44,336 nt of DNA from Lewinella sp039816955 (GTDB lineage Bacteria; Bacteroidota; Bacteroidia; Chitinophagales; Saprospiraceae), in the NCBI GenBank assembly GCA_039816955.1, contig JBCBWU010000027.1:1-44336 (forward strand), in the 5' to 3' direction. Within the stretch, counting starts at the first letter, position 1. Every line of letters starts with the position of its first letter. The position numbers and the translations under genes were made by a program. This document shows positions 24,969-34,480 of this stretch, piece after piece. The notes beneath the pieces are model-generated. The model saw only the letters and a list, made by a program, of their open reading frames with translations, did not search any database and was not told the origin of the DNA.

Positions 24969-26609
24969 ATGAGGATCGCAATTGCTCAGATCAATGTACA
25001 CATCGGAAATTTTAGTGGAAACCTAGCTCGAATTCGAGCGGCGGTGGCGGAAGCTAAAGAGCAAGCGGCAGACATTGTGTTGCTACCTGAGTTGACCACC
25101 GTGGGCTATCCGCCACGTGATTTTCTGGAGTTTCGCGACTTTATTGCGCAAGCCGAAGAGATGATTGAGGAGTTGAAAGCAGATGCGCAAGGGATTGCTA
25201 TTGTAGTGGGATCTACTACCGTAAACCCTGTTCCAGAAGGCAAAGACTTATATAACTCCGCATATTTCTTGGCGGATGGTCAGGTGAAGGCTATTCAGCA
25301 TAAGACCCTACTTCCGACCTATGATATTTTTGATGAGTATCGCTACTTTGAGCCGGCCCATGAATGGCAGGTTTTGGAGTATCAGGGTAAGCGAATTGCG
25401 CTGACCATATGTGAGGATATCTGGAATGTGGGTAATGAGAATCCCCTGTATAAGGTCTGCCCGCTTGATGAGATGATTGATCAGAAGCCAGACTTCATTC
25501 TTAATCTCTCAGCTTCTCCCTTTTCTTTTGATCATGCGGAAGAACGTGTACATGTTTTACGCGCCAACGTGGAGCGTTACAGTATTCCCATCTTTTACAC
25601 CAATAAAGTAGGGGCACAAACGGAGGTGCTTTTCGATGGGGGCTCCATTGTCATGTCCTCAGACGGCACAGTCTACGATGAGCTTCCTTATTTCGAAGAT
25701 TGTGTGCGCACTTACGATTTGGCAGCAGTAGAAGCCGTCACTGATCCACAAGGTGAGCAGCCCCGCAATAAAATGACTTTGATCCATGATGGCCTTCTAA
25801 TGGGATTGCGTGATTATTTTTACAAACTAGGTTTTAAGCGTACTATCCTGGGGTTGAGTGGGGGAATTGACTCTGCGGTAGTGGCTGTATTGGCCGCTCG
25901 AGCGCTCGGTCCAGATAATGTGCGCTGCGTATTAATGCCATCTCAGTTCAGTAGTGACCACTCGGTGAATGATGCTCGGCAGTTGGCGCAGAATTTGGGG
26001 AGTCAGTACGAAATCATTCCCATCGAGGAAATATACAAGGAGTATGAGAACGCCCTGCGCCCTCACTTTTGGGGTACGGAATTCAACATTGCGGAGGAGA
26101 ATCTACAAGCGCGGATACGCGGAATGCTGCTGATGGCCTTTAGCAATAAATTTGGCCCCATTTTGCTCAATACTTCCAATAAAAGTGAAATGGCGGTGGG
26201 CTACGGTACGCTCTACGGTGATATGTGTGGCGGCCTGAGTGTAATTGGTGATTTATACAAAACAGAGGTCTTTGAGCTGGCCCGCTACATGAATAAAGAC
26301 GGGGAAGTCATTCCTAGTAACATCATTAATAAGCCTCCTTCTGCTGAGCTGCGCCCTAATCAAAAGGATAGCGACAGTTTACCAGATTACGATATCTTGG
26401 ACGAGGTACTTTTTCAATACATTGAGTTACGGCGCGGCCCCAAGGAGATCATTGAGCAAGGGTTTGATGAGGCTCTCGTACGCCGCATTTTGCGTTTAGT
26501 CAACATTAACGAGTTTAAGCGCTATCAAACGGCTCCGGTCTTGCGGGTAAGCAATAAAGCATTCGGAATGGGGCGCCGTCTGCCAATTGTAGCAAAGTAC
26601 TTGAGTTAG
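24969..26609 (+). CDS. nadE: Glutamine-dependent NAD+ synthetase
   Basis: NadE amidates nicotinic acid adenine dinucleotide to NAD+, the last step of NAD biosynthesis. The N-terminal nitrilase-type glutaminase domain (1-265) shows its Glu (LLPELTTVGYPPRD), Lys (KTLLPTYDIFDEYRYF) and Cys (CEDIWN). The C-terminal synthetase has the pyrophosphatase loop LGLSGGIDSAV (about 298-308) and the TSNKSEMAVGYGT segment. Having both domains, it can use glutamine directly. Length (546) is usual. It has its own promoter and is followed after 23 bases by a small membrane protein gene. Confidence 0.95.
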   Translation: MRIAIAQINVHIGNFSGNLARIRAAVAEAKEQAADIVLLPELTTVGYPPRDFLEFRDFIAQAEEMIEELKADAQGIAIVVGSTTVNPVPEGKDLYNSAYFLADGQVKAIQHKTLLPTYDIFDEYRYFEPAHEWQVLEYQGKRIALTICEDIWNVGNENPLYKVCPLDEMIDQKPDFILNLSASPFSFDHAEERVHVLRANVERYSIPIFYTNKVGAQTEVLFDGGSIVMSSDGTVYDELPYFEDCVRTYDLAAVEAVTDPQGEQPRNKMTLIHDGLLMGLRDYFYKLGFKRTILGLSGGIDSAVVAVLAARALGPDNVRCVLMPSQFSSDHSVNDARQLAQNLGSQYEIIPIEEIYKEYENALRPHFWGTEFNIAEENLQARIRGMLLMAFSNKFGPILLNTSNKSEMAVGYGTLYGDMCGGLSVIGDLYKTEVFELARYMNKDGEVIPSNIINKPPSAELRPNQKDSDSLPDYDILDEVLFQYIELRRGPKEIIEQGFDEALVRRILRLVNINEFKRYQTAPVLRVSNKAFGMGRRLPIVAKYLS

Positions 26610-26632
26610 TGCCGCTCTAATTTTCTAAAGTC

Positions 26633-27046
26633 ATGATTGAACTGCCATTACCCTATGTAAATGAATTGGCCAAGCAAATTTCCTTCATCAGTACTTTTCT
26701 TGGCGGGTTCTCTCTTACCTTGCTCGGTACACTTATCCTTTCAGATAAAGAAGGGCGTCTGATCCGGGCCTTGATTGTTTCTACGGCTATTTCTTCTCTG
26801 GCGTTCGTAGTAGCGGTAATGGCTATGACTCAGCTGACCATGATTTCTACAGAAGGATATCCCTTTCAGGTGGATATGGGACAACTGAACTCAAGTCGCA
26901 CGATGGGTACGCTCGCCTTATTTGTGGGGGTATTGGCCCTCATGACAACTATAGCCATGTCGGGCTGGATGCGCTCTAAGCGGCTTGGTATTATCACTAC
27001 AATTCTTGGAGCCTTAACCTTTTTCGCGTTGCTATTTTTCTCCTGA
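26633..27046 (+). CDS. Small integral membrane protein, unknown function
   Basis: This 137-residue protein has four predicted membrane helices: about 15-37, 44-66, 90-108 and 117-136. The loop TQLTMISTEGYPFQ lies between helices two and three. No family is recognised. It follows nadE closely and may be carried on its transcript; the stop is two bases from the stop of the convergent hydrolase gene. Confidence 0.7.
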   Translation: MIELPLPYVNELAKQISFISTFLGGFSLTLLGTLILSDKEGRLIRALIVSTAISSLAFVVAVMAMTQLTMISTEGYPFQVDMGQLNSSRTMGTLALFVGVLALMTTIAMSGWMRSKRLGIITTILGALTFFALLFFS

Positions 27047-27047
27047 C

Positions 27048-27848
27048 TTAGGACTGTAAGCAGAATTCCACAAATTGCCGAACCATCAACTGGGTCTTCC
27101 TGCGGGCTTCAATCATGCCCATGTGGCCCACATTTTCCAGTACGTGAATTTGCGCTACGGCAGGTAATGATAGTTGATCGCGGCTAGCCTCCGGTGGTAC
27201 AGCGGTGTCTTCTTCTCCAACTATAAAAAGTACAGGCACTTTAGCTTGCCGTAGTACAGCGGTCCGGTCTAACCGGTTGGCCATGGCTTCCAAGCCAGCA
27301 ATGATACCTTCTGCCTCGTAACGAGCTGCCCGGTGGATCAGTTTATCCAAGTCAAATGGGTGGCTGAGGCCATACTTGGCTGGGAACAGTTTGGGCACTA
27401 GTTGTTTCACATAAAGCTGATGTCCTTGCCGGCGTATGAAGTTAGCCTGCTTATGACGAGCTTCTTGCTTAGCCTTCGAATCAGCATAAGGGTGAGAGTG
27501 AAATAAACCTAAACCTTGTATGCGCTCAGGCGCCAGTTCTGCTACTGCTAACGCAGTGTACCCGCCCATCGAATGACCAACCAGAATAACTTCATTGAGC
27601 TTTTTCTCGTCTAGCACTGCTAGCACCGTTTCCGCGTAATATTTGATACTGACAGGGCGTACGACTTCCGACTGCCCAAAGCCGGGTAAATCGATGGTGA
27701 TTACGCGGTACTTTTCCTCCAGTAAGTCCTGCTTGAAATCTTCCCAGACTTGGTGGTCTTCACAAAAGCCATGTAGGAGTACAACAGGAGTTCCTTTTCC
27801 CTCTACTTTGTAGGCTACTTTGGCGTCGCGAAAGCTTAGTTTATTCAT
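27048..27848 (-). CDS. Alpha/beta hydrolase
   Basis: The fold is shown by the oxyanion loop VVLLHGFCEDHQVWE, nucleophile elbow VGHSMGG (S93), acid region VLFIVGEEDTAVP and histidine NVGHMGMIEA, so the Ser-Asp-His triad is complete. The cap domain lies between about residues 125 and 185. Substrate is unknown; these range from esters to C-C bond cleavage products. The start MNKLSFRDAKVAYK was chosen because the extra 18 upstream residues are unlike the family; the longer start remains possible. Confidence 0.85.
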   Translation of the reverse strand: MNKLSFRDAKVAYKVEGKGTPVVLLHGFCEDHQVWEDFKQDLLEEKYRVITIDLPGFGQSEVVRPVSIKYYAETVLAVLDEKKLNEVILVGHSMGGYTALAVAELAPERIQGLGLFHSHPYADSKAKQEARHKQANFIRRQGHQLYVKQLVPKLFPAKYGLSHPFDLDKLIHRAARYEAEGIIAGLEAMANRLDRTAVLRQAKVPVLFIVGEEDTAVPPEASRDQLSLPAVAQIHVLENVGHMGMIEARRKTQLMVRQFVEFCLQS

Positions 27849-28107
27849 TCGTTTTCCTGCGTGTTCTTTTTTGGCCGTAGTAAATCTCTGGTTAACGGAC
27901 AAGTTTAGCTGCAGCTACAAAAGTAATGGCTTCCACCTCGGCCACCAAATTGCTTAGGTGCTGTTTGTGAGACTTGTAAACGCAATTGTTTTTAGAATGT
28001 CAAAGCAGGAAATATCGATTTTCATTACTCCTGATTTTGCACAAATCTCTGTCTGAAGGCAGGCATAGTTGGATTGCTTCCAATATCAGGGTTTCCTTGG
28101 CATTTGC

Positions 28108-28115
28108 TATCTTTG
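28108..28115 (+). promoter_or_regulatory. Possible -7 element before the SpoIIE-type phosphatase gene
   Basis: TATCTTTG matches TAnnTTTG and lies 36 bases before the chosen ATG. No clear TTG is found at the right distance upstream. It also argues against the in-frame TTG at 28074 as the start. Confidence 0.4.
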
Positions 28116-28151
28116 GGAGAATCTCAAAAGCACTGTAGCAGAACGATACCT

Positions 28152-29420
28152 ATGGCAGATTTTGCAAAGATGGCCAAACAGTTTTCTAGAATTGAGCAAC
28201 TGGAGCACGAGCTTCATTTGCGCCAGCTGCAAGTCAATCGTCTGCTTACACTCACTCAGGCCATCAATAACAACTTCTCGGCTAGCGAGTTGTACGAGAT
28301 GTACCATTCCTTTCTGACTTTCGAGTTGGGGGTCAAGAAGATGGCGCTCTACATTAGAGGGGTGCAGTCTGAACCTTGGCGTTGTGCTACCCAAAATGGT
28401 CTTGATCCTGAGCAACGTACCTACGATATTAGTACGGAGCTAGGGAATTTTACTGAGTTGGTGAACCTTGATGCAGATGGGCACCCATTTCTATCTGCCT
28501 TCGAATTGGTGATTCCGGTTTTGCACAAGGAGCAGCCTATTGCCTACGTTTTTATTGGTGGCTTTGGCGATGATGACGATATGTACGAGAAGGTACAGTT
28601 CATTACTACCATTACCAATATCGTGGCGGTGGCTATTGAGAATAAACGTCTATTCAAGCGTCAGCTGGAGCAACAAAGCCTCAAGCGAGAAATGGAATTG
28701 GCTGGTGAAATGCAGCGCATGTTGATCCCCGCTAAACTGCCGGTAAAAGATTGCTACGAAATGGCTAGTATTTATAAGCCACATTTCGGAGTTGGGGGTG
28801 ACTACTATGATTATCTTGAGTTCCCCGATGGAAAGCTGGCTTTCTGTATTGGGGACATTTCAGGAAAAGGAGTGGCGGCGGCACTTTTGATGGCCAATTT
28901 TCAAGCTAATTTCAATACCCTAATCAACAAGCGGACCCCACTCAAGGAGTTTATCATTGATTTGAATACGTCCGTCAATCTCATCACCGGTGGGGAGCGT
29001 TTCATTACCTTCTTCGTAGCGGAGTTTGACCGTTACACCAATGTTTTACGTTACATTAATGCTGGACATAATCCGCCAATCCTCGCCAGTGCAAATCAGA
29101 CGGTTTTACTCCGTGATGGTTGTACAATTTTGGGCTCCTTTCAGGAGTTGCCAGAAATCCAGGTAGGAGAAGTTATCCTAACCGAACCTTCTCTCATTTT
29201 TACCTATACCGATGGCTTGATTGATGTGCAAAATGCCGCAGGTGATTACTTTGACGACTTGATTCTGCAGCAGTTTGTGGAAGGCCATCATAACCTATCG
29301 GCAGCTGAGTTTAACGAGGCTTTGCAGCAAGAAATCAATCGATTTAAGGGGGATAAAGAATACCCGGACGATTTTACCGTCCTCACTTCTAAATTTGTTC
29401 CGGTGGCCAACCCTTGTTAA
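28152..29420 (+). CDS. GAF-SpoIIE (PP2C-type) serine phosphatase
   Basis: A helical N-terminus and GAF-like sensor domain (about 35-180) precede a linker helix (RQLEQQSLKREMELAGEMQRML) and a PPM/SpoIIE phosphatase domain. Its metal-binding motifs are intact: FGVGGDYYDY, IGDISGKGVAAALLMA, FTYTDGLID and DDFTVL. Such RsbU/RsbP-like enzymes dephosphorylate anti-anti-sigma factors in partner-switching. No STAS or anti-sigma kinase gene is adjacent, so targets lie elsewhere. ATG was chosen over an upstream TTG because of the -7-like element between them. The histidine kinase gene follows after 78 bases. Confidence 0.9.
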   Translation: MADFAKMAKQFSRIEQLEHELHLRQLQVNRLLTLTQAINNNFSASELYEMYHSFLTFELGVKKMALYIRGVQSEPWRCATQNGLDPEQRTYDISTELGNFTELVNLDADGHPFLSAFELVIPVLHKEQPIAYVFIGGFGDDDDMYEKVQFITTITNIVAVAIENKRLFKRQLEQQSLKREMELAGEMQRMLIPAKLPVKDCYEMASIYKPHFGVGGDYYDYLEFPDGKLAFCIGDISGKGVAAALLMANFQANFNTLINKRTPLKEFIIDLNTSVNLITGGERFITFFVAEFDRYTNVLRYINAGHNPPILASANQTVLLRDGCTILGSFQELPEIQVGEVILTEPSLIFTYTDGLIDVQNAAGDYFDDLILQQFVEGHHNLSAAEFNEALQQEINRFKGDKEYPDDFTVLTSKFVPVANPC

Positions 29421-29498
29421 TGCGCTGTTAAGCGTAGAGTGCATCTAACACCACATTGCAAAAATCCTGATCTTTACCGAAGGAGATAAGTCCTTTCT

Positions 29499-30824
29499 AT
29501 GCAGAATGCAGTCATTCGCTGGGTAGTTATTTTGGGTGCTATAGCCTTGGTGGGTATAGTAGGTATCCAGTCTTATTGGGTCATGGCTACCTGGGATCTA
29601 AACGAAGAGGAGTTTAATAAAAAAACCAATTTAGCCCTCTTTAAGGTAGCGAAAAAATTGGCAAAAATCCACGATGCCGAGCTGCCTTCCCGCGATATTG
29701 TCAAGCAGCGCAGTTCTAACTATTGGATCGTCAATATGGCGGTAGAGATTGATGCGGAGATGTTGGAGTATCTGTTGCAAAGTGAGTTGGAGGAGCGTTC
29801 CCTAAATGTAGATTTTGAATACGCTGTATTTGACTGCCACACCGACGAGATGGTGTATGGCGGCTATTGTAGTTTTACCCCGGAAGAAGACGGCAAGCAA
29901 CTAGTGCTGGGCAACCTACCAAAAGACCGAGAGTTTACCTATTACTTTGGGGTGAAATTCCCTGGGCGGAACGGATTCCTGTTTGATAAAATGCAGCTCA
30001 TTCTTTTCCTTTCTGCGATCCTGCTCGTCACCATTCTTTTCTTCGCGTATGCTATGTGGGTGATTTTACGCCAAAAGCGGCTTTCAGAGATGCAGAAGGA
30101 CTTTATCAACAACATGACCCACGAGTTTAAAACGCCGCTTTCAACCATCAAAATCGCTGCTGGTGTTTTTGCCAACGATGATCGTATTCGTTCAGATAGC
30201 CGACTAGAGCGCTACGCCAACATTATTCTAGAGCAGAACGAGCGTCTGAATAAGCAAGTGGAAAAGGTATTACAGCTCGCGCGACTGGAGAAGGGAAATA
30301 TTGAACTGAAGACGGAAAAGGTAGTGTTATTGGAGGTGCTAGAACCCCTCTTAGAAAGCACCCGCATGCAGTTGGAGCAGCGTGGCGGCGAACTATCAGT
30401 AGATATCACAGCTTTAAATGGCATAACCATTATGGCTGATCGCTTGCACCTCTCTAACATCCTGTATAGCCTACTGGATAATGCCTTGAAGTATAGTCGG
30501 GAGCAACCGGCGATTACCGTTAGTGCCCAGCGCCAAGGCAAATCTGTGTGCTTACGAATAAAAGATAATGGTGTAGGAATAGCTTCGGCTCATCAAACTA
30601 AGATTTTTGATAAGTTTTATCGTGTTCCTACCGGAAACGTGCACAATGTCAAAGGATTTGGTTTGGGGCTGCATTACGTGAAGCGAATCTGCCAAGCTCA
30701 TGACTGGCAAATTGAAGTGGAAAGTGAATTGCATCAGGGCACTACCTTTGAGTTGATGCTTGGAAAACCAGTAGCTGCCGTTCGAACACTAAGTGCTAAG
30801 CCATCGCCCATTTTACCCAATTAA
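29499..30824 (+). CDS. Sensor histidine kinase
   Basis: Two membrane helices (about 7-28 and 166-190) flank a periplasmic sensor region of about 135 residues with no recognised fold. The cytoplasmic part has the H-box FINNMTHEFKTPLS with phospho-acceptor H208, N-box LLDNALKYS, G1 DNGVGI and G2 GFGLGLHYVK, so it is catalytically complete. There is no HAMP domain. The response regulator gene begins 15 bases after the stop, making a clear two-component pair. The signal is unknown; the periplasmic part contains several cysteines (for example in FDCHTDE). Confidence 0.93.
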   Translation: MQNAVIRWVVILGAIALVGIVGIQSYWVMATWDLNEEEFNKKTNLALFKVAKKLAKIHDAELPSRDIVKQRSSNYWIVNMAVEIDAEMLEYLLQSELEERSLNVDFEYAVFDCHTDEMVYGGYCSFTPEEDGKQLVLGNLPKDREFTYYFGVKFPGRNGFLFDKMQLILFLSAILLVTILFFAYAMWVILRQKRLSEMQKDFINNMTHEFKTPLSTIKIAAGVFANDDRIRSDSRLERYANIILEQNERLNKQVEKVLQLARLEKGNIELKTEKVVLLEVLEPLLESTRMQLEQRGGELSVDITALNGITIMADRLHLSNILYSLLDNALKYSREQPAITVSAQRQGKSVCLRIKDNGVGIASAHQTKIFDKFYRVPTGNVHNVKGFGLGLHYVKRICQAHDWQIEVESELHQGTTFELMLGKPVAAVRTLSAKPSPILPN

Positions 30825-30839
30825 AACCAAATTAGCACT

Positions 30840-31520
30840 ATGCGTGCCCACCTGCTCTACGTTGAAGACGACGAAAGCCTCAGCTTTGTAACCCGCGACC
30901 ACCTTGAATTACAAGGCTACCAAGTGACCCACTGTCCGGACGGACGTTCGGCCCGTGAGGCTATTGCTGCTGGACAATACGACCTTTGTCTGCTAGATGT
31001 TATGCTGCCGGAAACGGATGGCTTTACCCTGGCACAGGAGATACGCCAGAAGAATACTGAGGTTCCCATACTGTTCCTCACTGCTCGCTCTTTAAAGGAG
31101 GATCGCCTGCACGGCCTGCGCTTGGGTGCAGATGACTATATTACCAAGCCATTTAGCATCGAAGAGTTGATCTTGAAGATTGAGGTCTTCTTACGCCGTT
31201 CTCGTACTATTGCTACCCCCAAACCTCAAGTGTATACAGTAGGGGGCTACTCCTTTAATTATCCTAACCTGGAACTTAAATATGAAGACGAGATTCGCCG
31301 CTTAACCCAAAAGGAAGCCGACTTACTACAATACCTGATTGAGCATAAAAATCAGGTGATTAAGCGTGGAGACATTCTGGAAAAGATATGGGGTGAAAAC
31401 GATTATTTCCTAGGCCGGAGCTTGGATGTGTTCATTTCACGCTTGCGTAAATACCTCAAGCAAGATGATTCTATTAAGGTGGAGAATATCCATGGAGTGG
31501 GTTTTTGCTTTCATGCTTAG
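30840..31520 (+). CDS. OmpR-family response regulator
   Basis: The receiver domain has acidic pocket EDDE, phospho-acceptor D53 in LLDVMLPETDG, T in FLTAR and K in YITKPFS. The C-terminal winged helix is seen in LTQKEADLLQYLIEHKNQ, SLDVFISRLRKYL and the final IHGVGFCF. It is the partner of the preceding kinase and would regulate transcription of genes not determined here. Length (226) is normal. Confidence 0.95.
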   Translation: MRAHLLYVEDDESLSFVTRDHLELQGYQVTHCPDGRSAREAIAAGQYDLCLLDVMLPETDGFTLAQEIRQKNTEVPILFLTARSLKEDRLHGLRLGADDYITKPFSIEELILKIEVFLRRSRTIATPKPQVYTVGGYSFNYPNLELKYEDEIRRLTQKEADLLQYLIEHKNQVIKRGDILEKIWGENDYFLGRSLDVFISRLRKYLKQDDSIKVENIHGVGFCFHA

Positions 31521-31542
31521 CGTATGTTGGGAACTAATCAAT

Positions 31543-31581
31543 GAGTAGAAAGTGTTGGCAGGCTGGACCAACTTTCTACTC
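31543..31581 (+). repeat. Long hairpin ending two bases before the sulfotransferase ATG
   Basis: GAGTAGAAAG plus TTGG pairs with CCAA plus CTTTCTACTC, a 14-bp stem with a 2-base bulge and a short loop. The 3' arm ends two bases before the start codon, covering the place of a ribosome binding site. It could terminate the response-regulator transcript or hide the start of the next gene. Only a CTT and a few bases follow, so it is a poor intrinsic terminator. Confidence 0.6.
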
Positions 31582-31583
31582 TT

Positions 31584-32363
31584 ATGTCTTCCCCTAAACC
31601 TTTACTTTCTTATCGCATTTGGGCTACGCAACGAAGTGGCAGCAGTATGCTAGCAAAAGCTTTGGAACAAACCGGAGTTGCTGGACGGCCAGAAGAACTC
31701 TTCAATATTGGTTTGGACAGCTCCATGGCGAAGAATCATGGTGTTGATAGTTACGAAGCACTCCGGGCTCGAATGTGGGAGATAGGTACCTCTGAAAATG
31801 GGGTATTTGCTTCCAAGTATCATCACTCCAGTGCTTATTACAACTTGATTTTCACAGAAATTTGTGAGCTCAGAGGGATAGACCCAGAGCAGGTCGCCAA
31901 TCATGAAGTCATCTGGCAGGATCTTTTCCCAAACAATCGCCCTATTTATCTCACCCGCCGAAATAAAGTGCGGCAAGCCGTATCCTGGTGGAAGGCGATA
32001 AAAGGTGAACAATGGCATATTAGGCCTACTGAAAAAAGGGTTGAATTATCTGATGATTTCTACGAAGAGCACTACGATTTTGCAGCCCTGAGCCATTTGT
32101 ATCACCAATGTATCTTAAAAGAAAGTGCTACTGAGGCTTACTTTCAAAAACATGAAATGACCCCAATTACGGTAGTCTACGAAGATCTCTGCCGTGATTA
32201 CAGTGGTCAGCTTAATCGTATCCTGAACTATCTAGGTATCGATTACGAAGTGATGGATGCTGAGCACGCTTTTTATACCCGTACTGCAGACCAGGCATCA
32301 GAAGTGTGGGTGCAGCGTTTCCGTAAGGACCTGCAAAAGGGTTGGTCCCATTCTGATTGGTGA
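31584..32363 (+). CDS. Stf0-type sulfotransferase
   Basis: The N-terminal PAPS 5'-phosphosulfate loop is YRIWATQRSGSSMLAKAL, and the 3'-phosphate site is IYLTRRNKVRQAVSWWKA, both in the form seen in Stf0 trehalose 2-sulfotransferases. PEELFNIG and the Arg/Glu pair VVYEDL are also typical. It would transfer sulfate from PAPS to a sugar or lipid hydroxyl; the acceptor is unknown. The gene is isolated, with a long hairpin touching its start and a convergent gene 5 bases after its stop. Confidence 0.85.
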   Translation: MSSPKPLLSYRIWATQRSGSSMLAKALEQTGVAGRPEELFNIGLDSSMAKNHGVDSYEALRARMWEIGTSENGVFASKYHHSSAYYNLIFTEICELRGIDPEQVANHEVIWQDLFPNNRPIYLTRRNKVRQAVSWWKAIKGEQWHIRPTEKRVELSDDFYEEHYDFAALSHLYHQCILKESATEAYFQKHEMTPITVVYEDLCRDYSGQLNRILNYLGIDYEVMDAEHAFYTRTADQASEVWVQRFRKDLQKGWSHSDW

Positions 32364-32368
32364 TTATT

Positions 32369-32812
32369 TTAGTCTTGTACTAAACTAACGTCACGGAGAA
32401 TATACATGAGCTGATTGATGTCGGTATCGTTCAGCTCTAGTATCCCACGGATAGTGATCGCCTCCGTTTGGTATTGGATAGGCTCATTGGCGTACACCTC
32501 CATTACCGTTTCTGGTCCGGCACCACCACAGAAGAAGCACATATTGTAGGGAAAGGCAGAGAAGATAAACTCTGTATGACTCTTATAACCCTCCACTGGG
32601 ATTACATAACCCTTAACTTCGATTTCTTCACCATTTAGGGCTTGTACGCCATCGCTGAAAACAGGTACGTCTACTTTAAAGCCTAGGAGCTCATCGTACT
32701 GTTTAGTATAGGTAATGCGTGCTAATTGCTGCCAAACATTTTCAGTGGTTTCCTGACCGTATATTACACCAACGGCAAAGACAGCGATAAAAGCAATACA
32801 AATGGTACGCAT
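32369..32812 (-). CDS. Secreted DUF3299-like protein
   Basis: A signal peptide (1-19, ending YGQ) is followed by a domain with EEIEVKGYVIPVEGY and a Cys-rich motif MCFFCGGAGPETVMEVY. The GYxIP and following Cys/Gly motif resemble DUF3299 proteins, in which the cysteines may bind metal. The C-terminal part ends in a short ITIRGILELND strand. Function is unknown. It converges on the sulfotransferase gene. Confidence 0.65.
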   Translation of the reverse strand: MRTICIAFIAVFAVGVIYGQETTENVWQQLARITYTKQYDELLGFKVDVPVFSDGVQALNGEEIEVKGYVIPVEGYKSHTEFIFSAFPYNMCFFCGGAGPETVMEVYANEPIQYQTEAITIRGILELNDTDINQLMYILRDVSLVQD

Positions 32813-32891
32813 AGGATAAAGATTTGATCTTCTTTATATTAGAACGCGAAGATAGCAGATTAGACTGTTACCCCGACGTTAAAGTTTTGGC

Positions 32892-32932
32892 AAAAAAACA
32901 TCTCCAAGAAAGTTATTGACTCTTGGAGATGT
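32892..32932 (-). terminator. Intrinsic terminator of the M48 protease operon
   Basis: A perfect 12-bp stem (ACATCTCCAAGA/TCTTGGAGATGT) with an 11-base loop is followed on the reverse strand by seven T. It lies 42 bases after the stop of the M48 gene. Confidence 0.92.
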
Positions 32933-32974
32933 CTGATGTTGGCTTGGTAAATTAACTTGCTGAAGGCTTTAGCC

Positions 32975-34471
32975 TTACTGACCACTTGGCGTAAATACAG
33001 TCTTAATCAAGGTACCTCTACGCAAGCGCGTCGTAAGCTCCATACCGTTCAGAATAGCCAATTCTTCGTGTCGGTCACTGGGCTGCTGGTATTTTGCGAA
33101 AGCTTCTCGCACCGTCATGTCGCGATCTAGTTCTTGAATTTTCAAGCGCTCCGCTTGGCGGTTCAACTTATCAGGATCAGTGAGCGTCCGGAAGCCCGTC
33201 ATGGTAGATAGCATGCGGCCACGATAGCTGGTAAAATCCTGCTCACTGGATACGCCTAGGAAGTGATAGATCAGATCACCGTACTGGATGTAGTAGGATA
33301 TGGTCTTGAGTATTTGCTCTACGGGTTGTCCGTTGGCATCTTGTGCCTCCTGGACTAAATCTGCATATACTTCCAGTGCGGATGATCCATTGACGGTACG
33401 GCGCTGACTACCGGTGGCACGTAGGTTATACTTTTCCGCTACCGCTTGGGCGGCAGCCTCTAAGGTTTGTCCTTGACCAAGTTGTAGTAGGATCACTGCT
33501 TTACCATCCTCAGGTGCCATCTGTACCTGTTGCGGGGAATTGGCAGTGCGCCAACCGGCGGGGATAGGGTATTGGAATTTTAGCTCAGGATGGTAAAAGT
33601 TATTACCCTCTACAAAGCCCTGGCGTGGATCTTCGCCGTACATGAGGCCATCAATCATTCGCAGGTAAGATGCTCGGCCAACCTCGTACGTCCTGCCCTG
33701 ATGACGGCGTTGCCACTGACCCGCCATTTGATCTACCTTCTGGTTACGATCCGCAGGGTCAGGGTGCGTAGACATAAAGGTAGGTAAGCGCCCCTCAGCG
33801 CCACCGGTGAGGCGATCTAGCGTACCAAAGAAACCGGCCATTTGGTGAGCATCATATCCTACTTGTGAGGAGTATTCCACGCCAAGTTTATCAGATTCGC
33901 TTTCTGCATCACGTCCATATTTTAGAAGCAGTAACTGCATGCCTTGACTGGCTTCGTTGCCAAACTGGGCGAACTCTGGAGAAATGATCATTCCCGCAAT
34001 TAAGCCTACCTGGGCAAGTACGGAGCGGCTGTACTGCCGAGCAGAGTGGCGGGCGGTCACGTGGCCAATTTCATGCCCCAATACACCGGCAAATTGTGCT
34101 TCGTTATTAAAGTGGGCCATAATGCCTCGGGTGAAATACACATAGCCACCCGGCAAAGCGAAGGCATTGACCACCGGTGAATCCAATAGCTTGAATTCGA
34201 AAGCTAGATCTGGCCGGTGAGAGACTTTGGCCATTTCCTGCCCTTTTTCGTTAAGGAAGGACTGTAGCTGATTATCTTGATACATGCCGAATTGGGCCAC
34301 AATGGAGGGGTCAGATTGCTTGCCCAATGCTAATTCTTGGGACTCGGACATGAGCATAAATTGCTTCTTACCCGATACTGGATTGACCGCGCAGCCATCC
34401 CAGAAAAAAGAGAGTCCCAGCACTAGCGCTGTCAGGACAAGATGGCGATAAGGTAATACGGTGCGTAACAT
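32975..34471 (-). CDS. M48 family metalloprotease lipoprotein with C-terminal LysM-like segment
   Basis: A lipoprotein signal with Cys at about 27 (FFWDGCAVNPVSGKK) leads into a zinc protease domain with LGHEIGHVTARH (H133, E134, H137) and a third ligand in ESESDKLGVEY. This is the LoiP/BepA-like branch, outer-membrane quality-control proteases. Beyond the protease there is a beta-rich domain (about 290-400) and a final segment VREAFAKYQQPSDRHEELAILNGMELTTRLRRGTLIK that resembles LysM. The gene follows its upstream neighbour, the inactive M90 relative, after 9 bases, so the two form an operon ending at a strong terminator. Confidence 0.88.
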   Translation of the reverse strand: MLRTVLPYRHLVLTALVLGLSFFWDGCAVNPVSGKKQFMLMSESQELALGKQSDPSIVAQFGMYQDNQLQSFLNEKGQEMAKVSHRPDLAFEFKLLDSPVVNAFALPGGYVYFTRGIMAHFNNEAQFAGVLGHEIGHVTARHSARQYSRSVLAQVGLIAGMIISPEFAQFGNEASQGMQLLLLKYGRDAESESDKLGVEYSSQVGYDAHQMAGFFGTLDRLTGGAEGRLPTFMSTHPDPADRNQKVDQMAGQWQRRHQGRTYEVGRASYLRMIDGLMYGEDPRQGFVEGNNFYHPELKFQYPIPAGWRTANSPQQVQMAPEDGKAVILLQLGQGQTLEAAAQAVAEKYNLRATGSQRRTVNGSSALEVYADLVQEAQDANGQPVEQILKTISYYIQYGDLIYHFLGVSSEQDFTSYRGRMLSTMTGFRTLTDPDKLNRQAERLKIQELDRDMTVREAFAKYQQPSDRHEELAILNGMELTTRLRRGTLIKTVFTPSGQ

Positions 34472-34480
34472 AGTTGGTCC

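Noticed and set aside
28074..28151. Longer SpoIIE-type phosphatase starting at TTG
   Set aside because: A -7-like element lies inside this extension and the added residues have no domain character; the ATG at 28152 is better.
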